DNA from: Bacillota bacterium
Lineage (GTDB): Bacteria > Bacillota > Clostridia > Lachnospirales > Lachnospiraceae
Direction of reading: 5' to 3'
DNA length: 64,000 nt
Assembly: GCA_023435645.1 (NCBI GenBank)
Contig: JAEYRK010000048.1
Coordinates: 56,027-120,026 of the forward strand
Numbering within the stretch: the stretch's first letter is position 1; each line of letters opens with the position of its first letter. Both the position numbers and the translations under genes were made by a program. Of the stretch, positions 42,734 through 51,967 are shown in pieces. The notes under the pieces are model-generated. The model ran no database searches. It worked only from the letters and a program-made list of their open reading frames with translations, and was not told where the DNA came from.

Positions 42734-42884
42734 GATATGGTTGGAATTAGCAGCCTCGCTAGAAACTCCATAGTTGTCAGATCGTAATAAATAAGGTAAA
42801 ATAAAGGCTACAAGGTTCTGAGAACTGTTGAAGTCCCAAAGACCAAAGCTATATTAGAGATAGTACACCAGGACAGGAGGGTAT

Positions 42885-43082
42885 ATGAAGAAATACTATA
42901 GCAAGAAAGAAAGACAACATAGGAAGACGCTAAAATTAATCATAGTTACGTTTATCGTCTTAATAGCCTCTATCGCCGCATTATTAACTATTAATAGCCT
43001 AATGCCAAAGGATGACATTCCTCAATATACAGCAGAACAGTTAATTCACGATCATGATGGGGACGGGATTCCGGATCATTAA
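42885..43082 (+). CDS. Small membrane protein with Ca-binding-like DxDGDG tail
   Basis: A 65-residue protein with AGGAGGGTAT before ATG 42885. A basic N-terminus (KKERQHRKTLK) leads into one membrane helix (LIIVTFIVLIASIAALLTI). The short outer tail ends HDHDGDGIPDH, an EF-hand/thrombospondin-3-like calcium loop. Too short to be an enzyme. Unknown role; might anchor or sense divalent ions. Followed by a clear terminator. Confidence 0.65.
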   Translation: MKKYYSKKERQHRKTLKLIIVTFIVLIASIAALLTINSLMPKDDIPQYTAEQLIHDHDGDGIPDH

Positions 43083-43160
43083 AATAGCTGCCAACCGAAT
43101 GAAAAATCATTACACTGACAGCTGATGTAACGACTGAGTACCAAAGATGATATTAATTCA

Positions 43161-43184
43161 AAAAGCACTCCTCGGAGTGCTTTT
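43161..43184 (+). terminator. Rho-independent terminator
   Basis: AAAAGCACTCC/GGAGTGCTTTT, perfect 11 pairs with a two-base loop. Confidence 0.85.
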
Positions 43185-43335
43185 ATGTTTGTAAAGGTGA
43201 GTGATGTAAGTCATTCATCTTTTTTTGAATAGAGGAAAGGAAACCACCGGTGGGGAGATATCAGTCGGCAGGTGAAGCTATTTTCTGGATGAACAGGATG
43301 AATTTGTGCAATAGGTATATTAACAGAAACATCCA

Positions 43336-43364
43336 TTGCACTCTGTTTGTAAATAATGTAGAAT
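43336..43364 (+). promoter_or_regulatory. Promoter of the serine operon
   Basis: TTGCAC (43336-43341), 17-bp spacer, TAGAAT (43359-43364), about 100 bp before sdaAB. No riboswitch fold was recognised in 43185-43466. Confidence 0.45.
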
Positions 43365-43466
43365 AAGATGAAGCCAAACATAGAATCAATATGTGAAAAA
43401 TGCCATATTCTACACGGGAAAATGAAAATTAGACAGCAATAATAACCAAAGGAAAGGAGGCGGCAT

Positions 43467-44129
43467 ATGCTGGGGGTTTTTGATATTATCGGCCCGATTA
43501 TGATCGGACCATCCAGTTCCCATACAGCAGGAGCGGTACGTATTGGCAAATACACCCACTCTATGATGGGAGAGAAGCCTGTGAATGCCAGGATCAGCTT
43601 TTCAGGATCCTTCGCGAAGACTTATCGGGGACATGGTACGGATAAGGCAATTATTGCAGGGCTTCTTGGGATGGATACAGATGATAGCAGGATATGCAGA
43701 AGTTTGGAGATTGCGAAGGAGGAAGGGCTTCAATATATATTTGATACAGTGGAGCTGGATGGAGCTCATCCCAATACGGTAGAAATAGAACTGGTGGGGC
43801 AGAGCGGAAGAAAAATAACGGTCAGGGGATCCTCCATTGGTGGAGGTAACATCTTAATCAACAGGATTAACGGAGCCAATGTTTTTATCTCCGGGAAATC
43901 CACAGCCCTAATTGTCACTCATCTGGATGTTCCGGGAATGATTGGTAAGGTAAGTAATGTTCTTGGAAACAGCGGTGTTAACATTAATAACTTCTCACTG
44001 AGCAGAGAGGAGAAGGGTGGAGTTGCGATTATGACGATTGAGATTGACGGAGAAATCGGTCCGTCAATACAACGGATTTTGCAGGGAATCCCCAATATTT
44101 TATCCGTAAGTATTTTAAATGCAATTTAA
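43467..44129 (+). CDS. sdaAB: L-serine ammonia-lyase, iron-sulfur-dependent, beta subunit
   Basis: A 220-residue subunit of the two-chain [4Fe-4S] serine dehydratase, which turns L-serine into pyruvate and ammonia. N-terminal DIIGPIMIGPSSSHTAGAVR carries the conserved PSSSHT motif. The C-terminal ACT domain (about 145-220) reads ALIVTHLDVPGMIGKVSNVL and GVNINNFSLSR. AAAGGAGGCGG precedes ATG 43467. The alpha subunit follows after 80 bases. Confidence 0.93.
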   Translation: MLGVFDIIGPIMIGPSSSHTAGAVRIGKYTHSMMGEKPVNARISFSGSFAKTYRGHGTDKAIIAGLLGMDTDDSRICRSLEIAKEEGLQYIFDTVELDGAHPNTVEIELVGQSGRKITVRGSSIGGGNILINRINGANVFISGKSTALIVTHLDVPGMIGKVSNVLGNSGVNINNFSLSREEKGGVAIMTIEIDGEIGPSIQRILQGIPNILSVSILNAI

Positions 44130-44209
44130 TTATAACCTGCAAATATAACCCGAAAAATTTGTCGAAAGCCCAAAGCTTACAGGCTTTGATGAAAGGTTAG
44201 GTTATCATT

Positions 44210-45082
44210 ATGAAATACAATTCGGTTGCAGAGATATGTCGAAAGGCAGAGGCTGAGCACATAAAGATTTCTGAAGTGGTACTAAAGGATCAGGCAATTT
44301 TGATGGACAAAAGTGAAGAGGAATTAAAATCAACGATGAAGACAATGCTCGAGGTTATGAGGCAGAGTACAAAGGAGGGTCTGAAGCCGGATACTCGCTC
44401 CATCAGCGGACTATCAGGAGGAGACGCTTATAAGCTGGATCAGGTGGTAAAAAGCGGACAAGGGATTTGCAGCTCTATCATAGGGAAGGCGTTGGTCAAT
44501 GCGCTTTCTGTATCTGAGACAAATGCCTGCATGGGTAAGATTGTTGCAGCTCCGACAGCCGGTAGCTGCGGTATCCTTCCGTCCGTACTCATGACCATAG
44601 CCGAAGAGAGACAAATCGATGACGATCAGCTCGTTATGGCTTTGTTTACTTCCTCGGCAATCGGCATGGTAATCGCCAACCAAGCCAGTATCTCAGGGGC
44701 GGAAGGAGGATGCCAGGCAGAATGCGGCTCAGCCAGTGCGATGGCAGCTGCTGTATTGGTAGAGCTTTGTCAAGGCACCCCTGCTATGGTGGAGCATGCG
44801 GTAGCAATAGCATTAAAAAGCAAGCTGGGTATGGCATGCGATCCTGTGGCAGGCTTGGTAGAGATCCCCTGTATCAAGAGGAATGCCATGGGTGCAGCAA
44901 CTGCTTTTGTAGCGGCAGAAATGGCCCTGGCAGGAATTGAGAGCAAGATTCCGGCAGATGAGGTGATTCATGCAATGAAGAAAATTGGAGACTGTATGTC
45001 TTCAACGCTGAAGGAGACAGCAGAAGGGGGATTAGCAGCAACACCGACAGCAAAGAAGCTTATGAAACAGGTGTTTGGATAA
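44210..45082 (+). CDS. sdaAA: L-serine ammonia-lyase, iron-sulfur-dependent, alpha subunit
   Basis: A 290-residue catalytic subunit holding the [4Fe-4S] cluster. Visible family segments are IVAAPTAGSCGILPSVL, SGAEGGCQAECGSASAM and CDPVAGLVEIPCIKRN, which together hold the cluster cysteines. Works with SdaAB in serine catabolism. The cluster is oxygen-sensitive, in line with an anaerobe. Followed 84 bases later by a serine transporter, giving a compact uptake and deamination operon. Confidence 0.93.
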   Translation: MKYNSVAEICRKAEAEHIKISEVVLKDQAILMDKSEEELKSTMKTMLEVMRQSTKEGLKPDTRSISGLSGGDAYKLDQVVKSGQGICSSIIGKALVNALSVSETNACMGKIVAAPTAGSCGILPSVLMTIAEERQIDDDQLVMALFTSSAIGMVIANQASISGAEGGCQAECGSASAMAAAVLVELCQGTPAMVEHAVAIALKSKLGMACDPVAGLVEIPCIKRNAMGAATAFVAAEMALAGIESKIPADEVIHAMKKIGDCMSSTLKETAEGGLAATPTAKKLMKQVFG

Positions 45083-45166
45083 GCTTTGGTGTAAGATCAG
45101 AACAAGGATAACATGATAGTTGACATCAATCGTCTACGGACAAGTGAAGCGGAGGAAAATAAGAAA

Positions 45167-46384
45167 ATGAAAGCATGGAACAAGTTAGGATTAATTCAAA
45201 AAATTCTGATTGGTATGGTGATTGGTCTTATTTTGGGACTGGCAGTACCTCAATTTACCGTCATCGGTATCTTAGGTAATTTATTTGTTGGAGCATTAAA
45301 GGCGGTAGCGCCAATTCTGGTATTCTTTCTGGTTATGTCTTCTCTTGCGGGAGCGAAAGCAGGGGGCGGAAGCAACATGAAGAGTGTTATTTTCCTTTAT
45401 GCAATCGGAACCTTGGCTTCTGCTTTGGTGGCAGTTGCGGTAAATTACCTTTTCCCTGTCACGATAGCCTTAAGCTCCGATTTAGAAGTAACAGGTGTTG
45501 AAGTAACCTCCGGCATCGGAGAGGTACTGAAGGCGCTTCTGATGAATTTGGTTGCCAATCCAATTACTGCCTTATCCACAGCAAACTACATCGGTATCCT
45601 ATCCTGGGCTGTAATTTTAGGAATTGCATTTAAGTATTCCACTGATGCGACGAAGAAGGTTTTATCAGATATCTCAGAAGCTGTTTCCATGGTAGTAAAA
45701 TGGGTGATCAACCTGGCACCCTTCGGTATCCTTGGCCTCGTATTCTCTACCATTGCTGAAACAGGAATTGAGGGCTTCGCCACCTACGGTAAGCTTTTAA
45801 TCATCCTGGTAAGCTGTATGTTTGGCGTAGCATTAATCTTAAATCCGTTGATTGTATTTTTAACGATTAAGCAAAATCCCTATCCACTGGTATTTAAATG
45901 CCTGAAAGAGAGTGCCATTACCGCATTCTTTACCAGAAGCTCTGCTGCTAATATCCCTGTCAACATGGAGCTCTGCAAAAAGCTAGGACTCAATGAGGAT
46001 GACTATTCCGTTAGTATTCCGCTGGGTGCAACTGTGAATATGGCTGGTGCAGCGATTACGATTACAACCATGGCTTTGGCAGCAGTAAACACCCTTGGTA
46101 TTTCAGTTGATTTACCGACCATGCTGATTTTAAGTATTTTGGCCAGTATTGCAGCAGCTGGAACCTCAGGGGTTGCCGGCGGCTCCCTAATGCTGATCCC
46201 TTTGGCCTGCAGTCTGTTTGGCATTTCCAACGATATCGCCATGCAGGTTGTCGGTATCGGATTTATCATCGGTGTGATTCAAGACTCCTGTGAAACTGCT
46301 TTGAATTCTTCCACAGATGTTTTGTTCACGGCAGCTGCGGAATTCAGACAATGGAAGAAGGAAGGAAGAAAGCTTCCCCTATAA
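45167..46384 (+). CDS. sstT: Serine/threonine:sodium symporter
   Basis: A 405-residue dicarboxylate/amino acid:cation symporter family protein. ATG 45167 follows GCGGAGG; the upstream ATG at 45113 has no good site. About eight membrane helices, with family segments AFFTRSSAANIPVNMELC and PLGATVNMAGAAITIT (substrate/sodium site) and AAAGTSGVAGGSLMLIPLAC (hairpin 2). These match SstT. Position behind sdaAB-sdaAA supports serine uptake for fermentation to pyruvate. Confidence 0.9.
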   Translation: MKAWNKLGLIQKILIGMVIGLILGLAVPQFTVIGILGNLFVGALKAVAPILVFFLVMSSLAGAKAGGGSNMKSVIFLYAIGTLASALVAVAVNYLFPVTIALSSDLEVTGVEVTSGIGEVLKALLMNLVANPITALSTANYIGILSWAVILGIAFKYSTDATKKVLSDISEAVSMVVKWVINLAPFGILGLVFSTIAETGIEGFATYGKLLIILVSCMFGVALILNPLIVFLTIKQNPYPLVFKCLKESAITAFFTRSSAANIPVNMELCKKLGLNEDDYSVSIPLGATVNMAGAAITITTMALAAVNTLGISVDLPTMLILSILASIAAAGTSGVAGGSLMLIPLACSLFGISNDIAMQVVGIGFIIGVIQDSCETALNSSTDVLFTAAAEFRQWKKEGRKLPL

Positions 46385-46419
46385 TAAATCACATAGAAGC
46401 TTATGCTCGAAAGCTCTTA

Positions 46420-46457
46420 GGACTGAAGCCGGTGGAAAAACCGGCTTCAGTCCTTTT
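46420..46457 (+). terminator. Terminator of the serine operon
   Basis: GGACTGAAGCCGGT (46420-46433) and ACCGGCTTCAGTCC (46440-46453), perfect 14 pairs, then TTTT. Up to the next gene at 46692 there is only a short GATATC...GATATC inverted repeat. Confidence 0.9.
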
Positions 46458-46691
46458 CTCGATATAAGCATTTCAGGAATGATGTATCCTGCATCGTATG
46501 AGAGGCTCCCGACAAGGTCTCGCCTTTTGATATCGGTTATGATATCAGAAGCCTTTTGCTTGTAGGTATTACTACGGTATGATATAATGCCGTATATACC
46601 AGAAAATGTAATCTATTTCATAATAACGGCAGTGATCACAGGGGTGCCAATAGAACTGAAATAGGGGTGAACTATCTCTAGGGAGGAAATT

Positions 46692-47597
46692 ATGGAGGGG
46701 AAGAGCTTTTCAACCGTGGGCAGGGAGTTCTATCCGGGCTATGAGCTGAAAATCAGTTGCGACTTGGATACGGATTATCTGGATGGAGAGAAATTGGAGG
46801 ATCGGTTCCGGATTGCTTATATCAAGGAGGGCCATGCAATATTTCGGAACGGAAGTAACAACCAGCTTGTAACAAGTCCGACAGTATTATGTCTGAATGA
46901 GAAGGATGTGGTAGAAATCTTTAGCGCCTCCGGGCTTACAATGGATATTATGTATTTTGAACCAAGCTGCTTTGAATTGTATGTCACTTTTGCAAGTCTT
47001 GAGGTCTGGAAGGAATCCCTAAATAATGACAATTGGTTCTTCAGATCCTTCTTCAAGCGGTCTGAGACCTACATAGGTGCATATGCCACGAACTATTACC
47101 TTGGCAAACGGATATCCCAATTGATTGAGAAGGCGAATAAGGAATTAAAAGCCCAGAGAGATGATGGCTGGCCCTGCCGGAGCAGGTCTTATTTGATTGA
47201 GCTGCTTTTGCTGGTTAACTCTATCTATGATGAGAACAATGATTATGATAATATTTATTATGGCAGAATGACCGATGAGATCAGGGAGCTAATCAGCTGG
47301 CTGCATATTCACTATCTAGAGAAAATCACGATGGAGACGGTTACGAAGCAATTCCATACCAATAAGACCACCTTAAATCAGAGGTTTAAGTCTGTTATGG
47401 GGATGACTGTCATGGAATACATAGGAAGTCTGAGGATGCAAATTGCCTGCTCGCTCCTGCGAAAGACCTATCTTTCCATCAATGAGATTATGCAAAGGGC
47501 CGGATACATCAATGACACCCATTTTCTGCGTACCTTCAAAAAGCATATCGGATGTACTCCAAAGGAGTACAGAAATCAACATACAGTACCGGAATAA
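46692..47597 (+). CDS. AraC family transcriptional regulator
   Basis: A 301-residue regulator. The N-terminal ~190 residues form a cupin-like sensing domain (no clear family). The C-terminal domain has two HTH motifs: ITMETVTKQFHTNKTTLNQ then RFKSVMGMTVMEYI, and SINEIMQRAGYINDTHFLR followed by FKKHIGCTPKEYR, the AraC signature. A GGGAGGAAAT site precedes ATG 46692. The target may be the serine operon upstream or the lipoprotein downstream; nothing in the sequence decides. Confidence 0.88.
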   Translation: MEGKSFSTVGREFYPGYELKISCDLDTDYLDGEKLEDRFRIAYIKEGHAIFRNGSNNQLVTSPTVLCLNEKDVVEIFSASGLTMDIMYFEPSCFELYVTFASLEVWKESLNNDNWFFRSFFKRSETYIGAYATNYYLGKRISQLIEKANKELKAQRDDGWPCRSRSYLIELLLLVNSIYDENNDYDNIYYGRMTDEIRELISWLHIHYLEKITMETVTKQFHTNKTTLNQRFKSVMGMTVMEYIGSLRMQIACSLLRKTYLSINEIMQRAGYINDTHFLRTFKKHIGCTPKEYRNQHTVPE

Positions 47598-47826
47598 TAT
47601 CCGATTCGCTGGTTTTTACTTCTGATTAGCAATCCATTTTCTACCGCCTTGCTACTATAATATAGGAATAGTAAATGTGGAAGGAATTTATTTTCCCAAT
47701 TGTGTACAGATTGCTCTTACGATAGCAATGCATATCCCATCCATAGGGAAGGGGTCTGTTGGATGCACAAGCAAGAAAATAGAGGGACTTCGCAACTACC
47801 TAACAATATAGGTAAGGAGGAAGGTT

Positions 47827-48915
47827 ATGTTGAAAAAAGATTTATATGCCATAAAAAAGGGCTACTTCACGAGCGCAATAATGCTTATCTTAATAACAGC
47901 TCTAATGTTGGGGGGATGCTCCTCCGGTAAATCAGCCGACCCGGCCGAAGCCTCAACAGGGCAGAGGGAGGCCGCAAACGCACCGATATCCGACGAGAAG
48001 GCAGAGCCAACAGCTGCACCTGTATCCGATGAGAAGGCAGAGGCTTCGGCCGAGCCCACAACGGACGAGAGTACGGCTCCACTGGATTCGGATTGGACTC
48101 TAGTGGTGGATAACGTGATTTCACATCAGACGTATATCTGTGGATTTCTAAATGATCAAGAGGGTGTAACGGTCGGCTATGGTGGAGAAATTCATTATAC
48201 AGCCGATGGAGGCAAGTCCTGGCCTCAGGCACAGAATAACTCTGCCTGCCGTTTCAGTGTGGATATTGTTGATGAAAACCTCATGTGGTGTGGAGGGAAC
48301 GGAGGAAATGTCCGCGTTAGCAAGGATGGGGGCAAAACCTGGAGTGCAGTGACAGATATTAACCTTGGAGGCATGCATTCCTGTATTGATTTTCTGGACG
48401 ATACAACGGGCTGGATCGCAACCATAAATAAAATAGCAGCAACGAAGGATGGAGGTATGACCTGGACAGAGATAGCTGCCCCGAAGGAAGCAAAGGGAAT
48501 AGGGTCAGTGTGCTTAAGAACCCCTGAGGATGCCTACCTTTTGAGTAATAACGGACTATTCTTTGTAACCGATGACGGTGGTGCCACCTGGAATCAGTAT
48601 GAGCTTGATTTTGAACAATATGGGATCATGGCTGATTTGAAGGGGACCCCCGGATTGTATAAGAGCACGATTGCTCTGGCTGATATCAGCTTTACAGATG
48701 AAAATAACGGAGTCATGATTTTCACAGGGACGAAACCGGGAAAGGGCTACGAGACGTGGAGCCTGACTACAACGGATGGTGGTAAGACCTGGGATTCTAG
48801 GGTTTTTCCGACTGTTGAGGAGTTTAGTGCTACCAAGGTATTCCTCACGAATGATGGAAAATACCTCACCCTAGGAGACAATTATAATCATATCATGGTG
48901 TATCAACACAACTAG
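47827..48915 (+). CDS. BNR-repeat (sialidase-like propeller) lipoprotein
   Basis: A 362-residue exported lipoprotein. AAGGAGGAAGG precedes ATG 47827. The signal peptide is long; the lipobox LGGC has its Cys near residue 36. An Ala/Glu-rich repeat linker follows (ISDEKAEPTAAPVSDEKAEA). The body is a beta-propeller with five BNR/Asp-box turns: TADGGKSW, SKDGGKTW, TKDGGMTW, TDDGGATW and TTDGGKTW. The fold is shared with the photosystem II assembly factor HCF136/YCF48 and sialidases, but no catalytic residues are seen. Possibly a surface binding protein. Confidence 0.78.
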   Translation: MLKKDLYAIKKGYFTSAIMLILITALMLGGCSSGKSADPAEASTGQREAANAPISDEKAEPTAAPVSDEKAEASAEPTTDESTAPLDSDWTLVVDNVISHQTYICGFLNDQEGVTVGYGGEIHYTADGGKSWPQAQNNSACRFSVDIVDENLMWCGGNGGNVRVSKDGGKTWSAVTDINLGGMHSCIDFLDDTTGWIATINKIAATKDGGMTWTEIAAPKEAKGIGSVCLRTPEDAYLLSNNGLFFVTDDGGATWNQYELDFEQYGIMADLKGTPGLYKSTIALADISFTDENNGVMIFTGTKPGKGYETWSLTTTDGGKTWDSRVFPTVEEFSATKVFLTNDGKYLTLGDNYNHIMVYQHN

Positions 48916-49060
48916 TCTCCCAGCCTATGGGGTGAGCTGGCAATCTGGGCAGAAGAGGATTTCCCTTTCATCAATGGGCAGATAGAGTATCTGCTGGCGG
49001 AATGAGTCCGTAAACGAAAAGGAAATAAGGAGTAATTAGAAGATTAGTAAAAAGCACTGG

Positions 49061-49110
49061 GAAAGTCAGGGAAGGATTAGTGATATATAAGCCTTCCATG
49101 ACTTTCTGTT
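49061..49110 (+). terminator. Terminator after the BNR lipoprotein gene
   Basis: GAAAGTCAGGGAAGG (49061-49075) pairs with CCTTCCATGACTTTC (49092-49106), one mismatch, then GTTTTT. Confidence 0.75.
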
Positions 49111-49258
49111 TTTATGTCATTTGTTACCACCACCCATAAGATCGAGGAATTAAGCAATTCAAAGACTGAGTTTTTGTCCGTGCATATGTGTTATTTAAAA
49201 CTATGTTACAGGGTTATTATTAATACAGGTAATTGTTAAAAGTACCATGTTTACGAAA

Positions 49259-49291
49259 ACCTTATTTTAAGAAAACCCTGTAAAATAAGGT
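49259..49291. promoter_or_regulatory. 10-bp inverted repeat upstream of the oxidoreductase operon
   Basis: ACCTTATTTT (49259-49268) and AAAATAAGGT (49282-49291) are perfectly complementary around 13 bases. It has no T-run and lies 110 bp before the first gene, so an operator is more likely than a terminator. Confidence 0.45.
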
Positions 49292-49328
49292 ATTTCCGCC
49301 GTTAATACTTTGATAATCAAAATTTAAT

Positions 49329-49345
49329 TTGTATATATGATACAA
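49329..49345. promoter_or_regulatory. TTGTAT-N5-ATACAA palindrome
   Basis: A perfect 6-bp inverted repeat at 49329-49334 and 49340-49345, followed at once by a TATAAT-like element (ATATAATG, 49351). An operator overlapping the promoter of the operon is plausible. Confidence 0.45.
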
Positions 49346-49401
49346 GAGGTATATAATGTATGCTATAAATAATAATAGTAAAAAGTGGAATAATAGAGGA
49401 A

Positions 49402-49644
49402 ATGATCAGAAAGGTAGTGAAAGGGATGCTACGATTGAAGAAGGAATTGTGTCAGGGGTGTGGGCTATGCATCGAGGTCTGCCCGCAAAGCATACTTACC
49501 CTAGAGAAAGCCTCAGTAAACAGCAGAGGCTATACACCGATTGATATCACCGACAGAAGCTCTTGTATCGAATGTGCTTTATGTGCAATGATGTGTCCTG
49601 ACCTGGTATTTGAAATTAGTAAGGAGGTAGCATATGGAACATAA
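49402..49644 (+). CDS. 2-oxoacid:ferredoxin oxidoreductase, delta (ferredoxin) subunit
   Basis: An 80-residue two-cluster ferredoxin. CQGCGLCIEVCPQSI and CIECALCAMMCPDLV give two CxxCxxCxxxC(P) clusters. It may start at ATG 49402 or at ATG 49426 (MLRLKKELC), which is nearer the usual family N-terminus; neither ribosome site is ideal. Overlaps the alpha-subunit gene by 11 bases. It passes electrons from the oxidoreductase to free ferredoxin. Confidence 0.85.
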   Translation: MIRKVVKGMLRLKKELCQGCGLCIEVCPQSILTLEKASVNSRGYTPIDITDRSSCIECALCAMMCPDLVFEISKEVAYGT

Positions 49645-50692
49645 GCTGATGAAGGGTAATGATGCAATTGCTGAGGCGGCGATTAGAGCCGGCTGTAATT
49701 TCTATGCCGGATATCCGATCACTCCACAGACAGAGCTTCCGGAGTATCTGGCAAGGCATATGGAGGCTGCCGGTGGTGTGTTTCTTCAGGCAGAAAGTGA
49801 GACCTCTGCGATTAGTATGGTATATGGAGCCGCAGGGGCAGGGGCAAGAGCAATGACCTCCTCCTCCAGTCCCGGGATCAGCTTAAAGCAGGAGGGGATC
49901 TCCTATATAGCCGGCAGTGAGCTACCCTGCGTGATCGTTAATATTATGCGTGTCGGACCCGGACTTGGAGGGATTCAACCGGCCCAGTCGGACTATTTTC
50001 AGTCCACGAAGGGAGGAGGACATGGGGATTACAGGCTGCTCGTACTGACACCGGATAGTGTTCAGGAGATGTATGACTTTACCCTGCTTGCCTTCGATCT
50101 AGCAGATGAATACCGGAATCCCGTCCTGATATTGGCAGACGGTATCCTGGGACAGATGATGGAATCCGTTGTGTTGCATGTGCCGGAACCGAAACACTTT
50201 GACAAGCCCTGGGCAACCACAGGAACAGGGAATAAGAGAGCCCATAATATCATTAATTCCTTATATATTAAGCCGGAGGAATCGGAGGACTTAAACCTGC
50301 GGCTTCAGGAGAAATACCGGTTGATCAGGGCGAAAGAGCAGAGAGTAGAGATCCTTAGGCCGGAGGCTGAGATTTTACTCGTAGCCTATGGCATTGTATC
50401 AAGGATCGTAAGACAGGCTATAAAGGAGCTGGAGAGCGAGGGCTACAGCGTGGGGATGATCCGACCGCAGACCGTCTGGCCGTTTCCGTCCAAGGGCTTT
50501 GAAAGGATGGCGAGGGCTTATCTGGTAGTGGAGCTAAGCAGTGGTCAGATGGTGGAGGATGTTAGATTAGAAGTGAAAGGACGGGCACCGGTGCACTTCC
50601 TCGGAAGGATGGGCGGAGCTGTCATGACCGTTGAGGAGATCAAGGATAAGGTGAAGGAAATAGCGGGAGGGATCAATTATGCCGGAATTTAA
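49634..50692 (+). CDS. 2-oxoacid:ferredoxin oxidoreductase, alpha subunit (VorB/KorA)
   Basis: A 352-residue subunit. The N-terminal pyrimidine-binding domain reads AAIRAGCNFYAGYPITPQTE then LPEYLARHM, and AESETSAISMVYGAAGAGAR; the C-terminal domain II has PQTVWPFPSKGFERM. These match the KorA/VorB class. The enzyme decarboxylates a 2-oxoacid (2-oxoglutarate or branched-chain) to acyl-CoA with reduced ferredoxin. Overlaps both neighbours, so the four subunits are translationally coupled. Choice of substrate is inferred from the linked fabH. Confidence 0.9.
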   Translation: MEHKLMKGNDAIAEAAIRAGCNFYAGYPITPQTELPEYLARHMEAAGGVFLQAESETSAISMVYGAAGAGARAMTSSSSPGISLKQEGISYIAGSELPCVIVNIMRVGPGLGGIQPAQSDYFQSTKGGGHGDYRLLVLTPDSVQEMYDFTLLAFDLADEYRNPVLILADGILGQMMESVVLHVPEPKHFDKPWATTGTGNKRAHNIINSLYIKPEESEDLNLRLQEKYRLIRAKEQRVEILRPEAEILLVAYGIVSRIVRQAIKELESEGYSVGMIRPQTVWPFPSKGFERMARAYLVVELSSGQMVEDVRLEVKGRAPVHFLGRMGGAVMTVEEIKDKVKEIAGGINYAGI

Positions 50693-51416
50693 GAAGCCAG
50701 AAGCATTAACAGACCTGCAAATGCACTACTGTCCGGGCTGTACCCATGGCATCATCCACCGTCTGGTGGCAGAGGCATTGGATGCCTTCGATCTGGGAGG
50801 CAGGACCATCGGGGTAGCCTCGGTGGGTTGCTCCGTATTTGCCTATCAATATTTTTCCTGCGATATGCAGCAGGCCGCCCATGGCAGGGCACCGGCTGTT
50901 GCGACAGGAATTAAAAGAGTTCTTCCGGAACGCATTGTGTTCACCTATCAGGGTGATGGGGATCTTGCGGCGATTGGTACGGCTGAGATCGTTCATGCGG
51001 CAGCCAGGGGAGAGAATATCACGGTAATATTTGTGAATAATGCAATCTATGGAATGACAGGGGGGCAGATGGCACCGACTACCCTACAGGAGCAGGTTAC
51101 CCTGACCACACCCAGGGGCAGAAGGCAGCAGGAAGGATTACCAATCAGAATGTCCGAGCTGCTGGCGACACTGGAGGGTCCGAGATATATTGAGAGAGTG
51201 TCCGTTCATGATCCAAAGCATATCAGAAAAGCTGGTAAGGCGATTCAGAAGGCTTTTGAACTGCAGCTTAGGGGAGAAGGCTTTACCATGATTGAGGTAT
51301 TGTCCACCTGCCCGACAAATTTTAAACTGTCACCGGTCAAGGCGCTGAAGTGGGTTGAGGAGAATATGACCTCCTATTATCCTCTCGGAGTAATGAAGGA
51401 TGGAGGGACCAAGTGA
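50679..51416 (+). CDS. 2-oxoacid:ferredoxin oxidoreductase, beta subunit (TPP-binding)
   Basis: A 245-residue subunit that binds thiamine diphosphate. Visible: YCPGCTHGIIHRLVAEAL (KorB-type CPGC motif), TYQGDGDLAAIGTAEIVHAA (the GDG...Mg-TPP site), FVNNAIYGMTGGQMAPTT (the NNxxYGMTGGQ motif). It overlaps the alpha gene by 14 bases and the gamma gene by one (TGATG). Confidence 0.92.
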   Translation: MPEFKKPEALTDLQMHYCPGCTHGIIHRLVAEALDAFDLGGRTIGVASVGCSVFAYQYFSCDMQQAAHGRAPAVATGIKRVLPERIVFTYQGDGDLAAIGTAEIVHAAARGENITVIFVNNAIYGMTGGQMAPTTLQEQVTLTTPRGRRQQEGLPIRMSELLATLEGPRYIERVSVHDPKHIRKAGKAIQKAFELQLRGEGFTMIEVLSTCPTNFKLSPVKALKWVEENMTSYYPLGVMKDGGTK

Positions 51417-51964
51417 TGAGAACGGATCAGATTATTCTGTCTGGCTTTGGCGGACAGGGCATTGTTGCGGCAGGTAGGACCATTGCCTATGCTGGGATGC
51501 TGGACGGCTTGAAGGTGTCGATGCTTCCTTCTTATGGTCCTGAAATGAGGGGAGGCTTTGCGAATTGCCATGTCATCCTCTCGGAGAGTGAGATTGCATC
51601 CCCCCTGGTCTCAAAGGCAGATGTCGTAATGGCGATGAGCCTTCCGGCAGTACAGAGGTTTGAGTCATGGGTAAAGCCGGGAAGAGCCCTGATCGTAGAC
51701 AGCCATCAGATTAAACAGACATCCTATCGCCAGGATATTCAATTGATTGCGATTCCTGCCACGAAGCTGGCGATGGAGGTCGGTAACAGTAAATTTGCCA
51801 ATGTGGTAATGATTGGTGCTATGCTGGCGGTTTTATCAAGGCCCTCTCTAGGAGCCATGGAGGCAGCGGTGAGAGACCTGCTGCCGAAGGAGAAGCAGGA
51901 GCTTTTCTCCTTGGAGATGCAGGCCTTGGAATTAGGAATGAACTATTTATCACAGGAGAGTTAA
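51416..51964 (+). CDS. 2-oxoacid:ferredoxin oxidoreductase, gamma subunit (VorA/KorC)
   Basis: A 182-residue subunit: QIILSGFGGQGIVAAGRTIA at the N-terminus and SMLPSYGPEMRGGFANCHVI are the KorC/PorG signature. ATG 51416 overlaps the beta stop (TGATG); GTG 51413 is an alternative. It closes the complex and is followed three bases after its stop by fabH. Confidence 0.92.
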   Translation: MRTDQIILSGFGGQGIVAAGRTIAYAGMLDGLKVSMLPSYGPEMRGGFANCHVILSESEIASPLVSKADVVMAMSLPAVQRFESWVKPGRALIVDSHQIKQTSYRQDIQLIAIPATKLAMEVGNSKFANVVMIGAMLAVLSRPSLGAMEAAVRDLLPKEKQELFSLEMQALELGMNYLSQES

Positions 51965-51967
51965 GAC

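Noticed and set aside
43185..43466. Glycine or other riboswitch before the serine operon
   Set aside because: No conserved riboswitch core could be recognised; only a plausible promoter was found.
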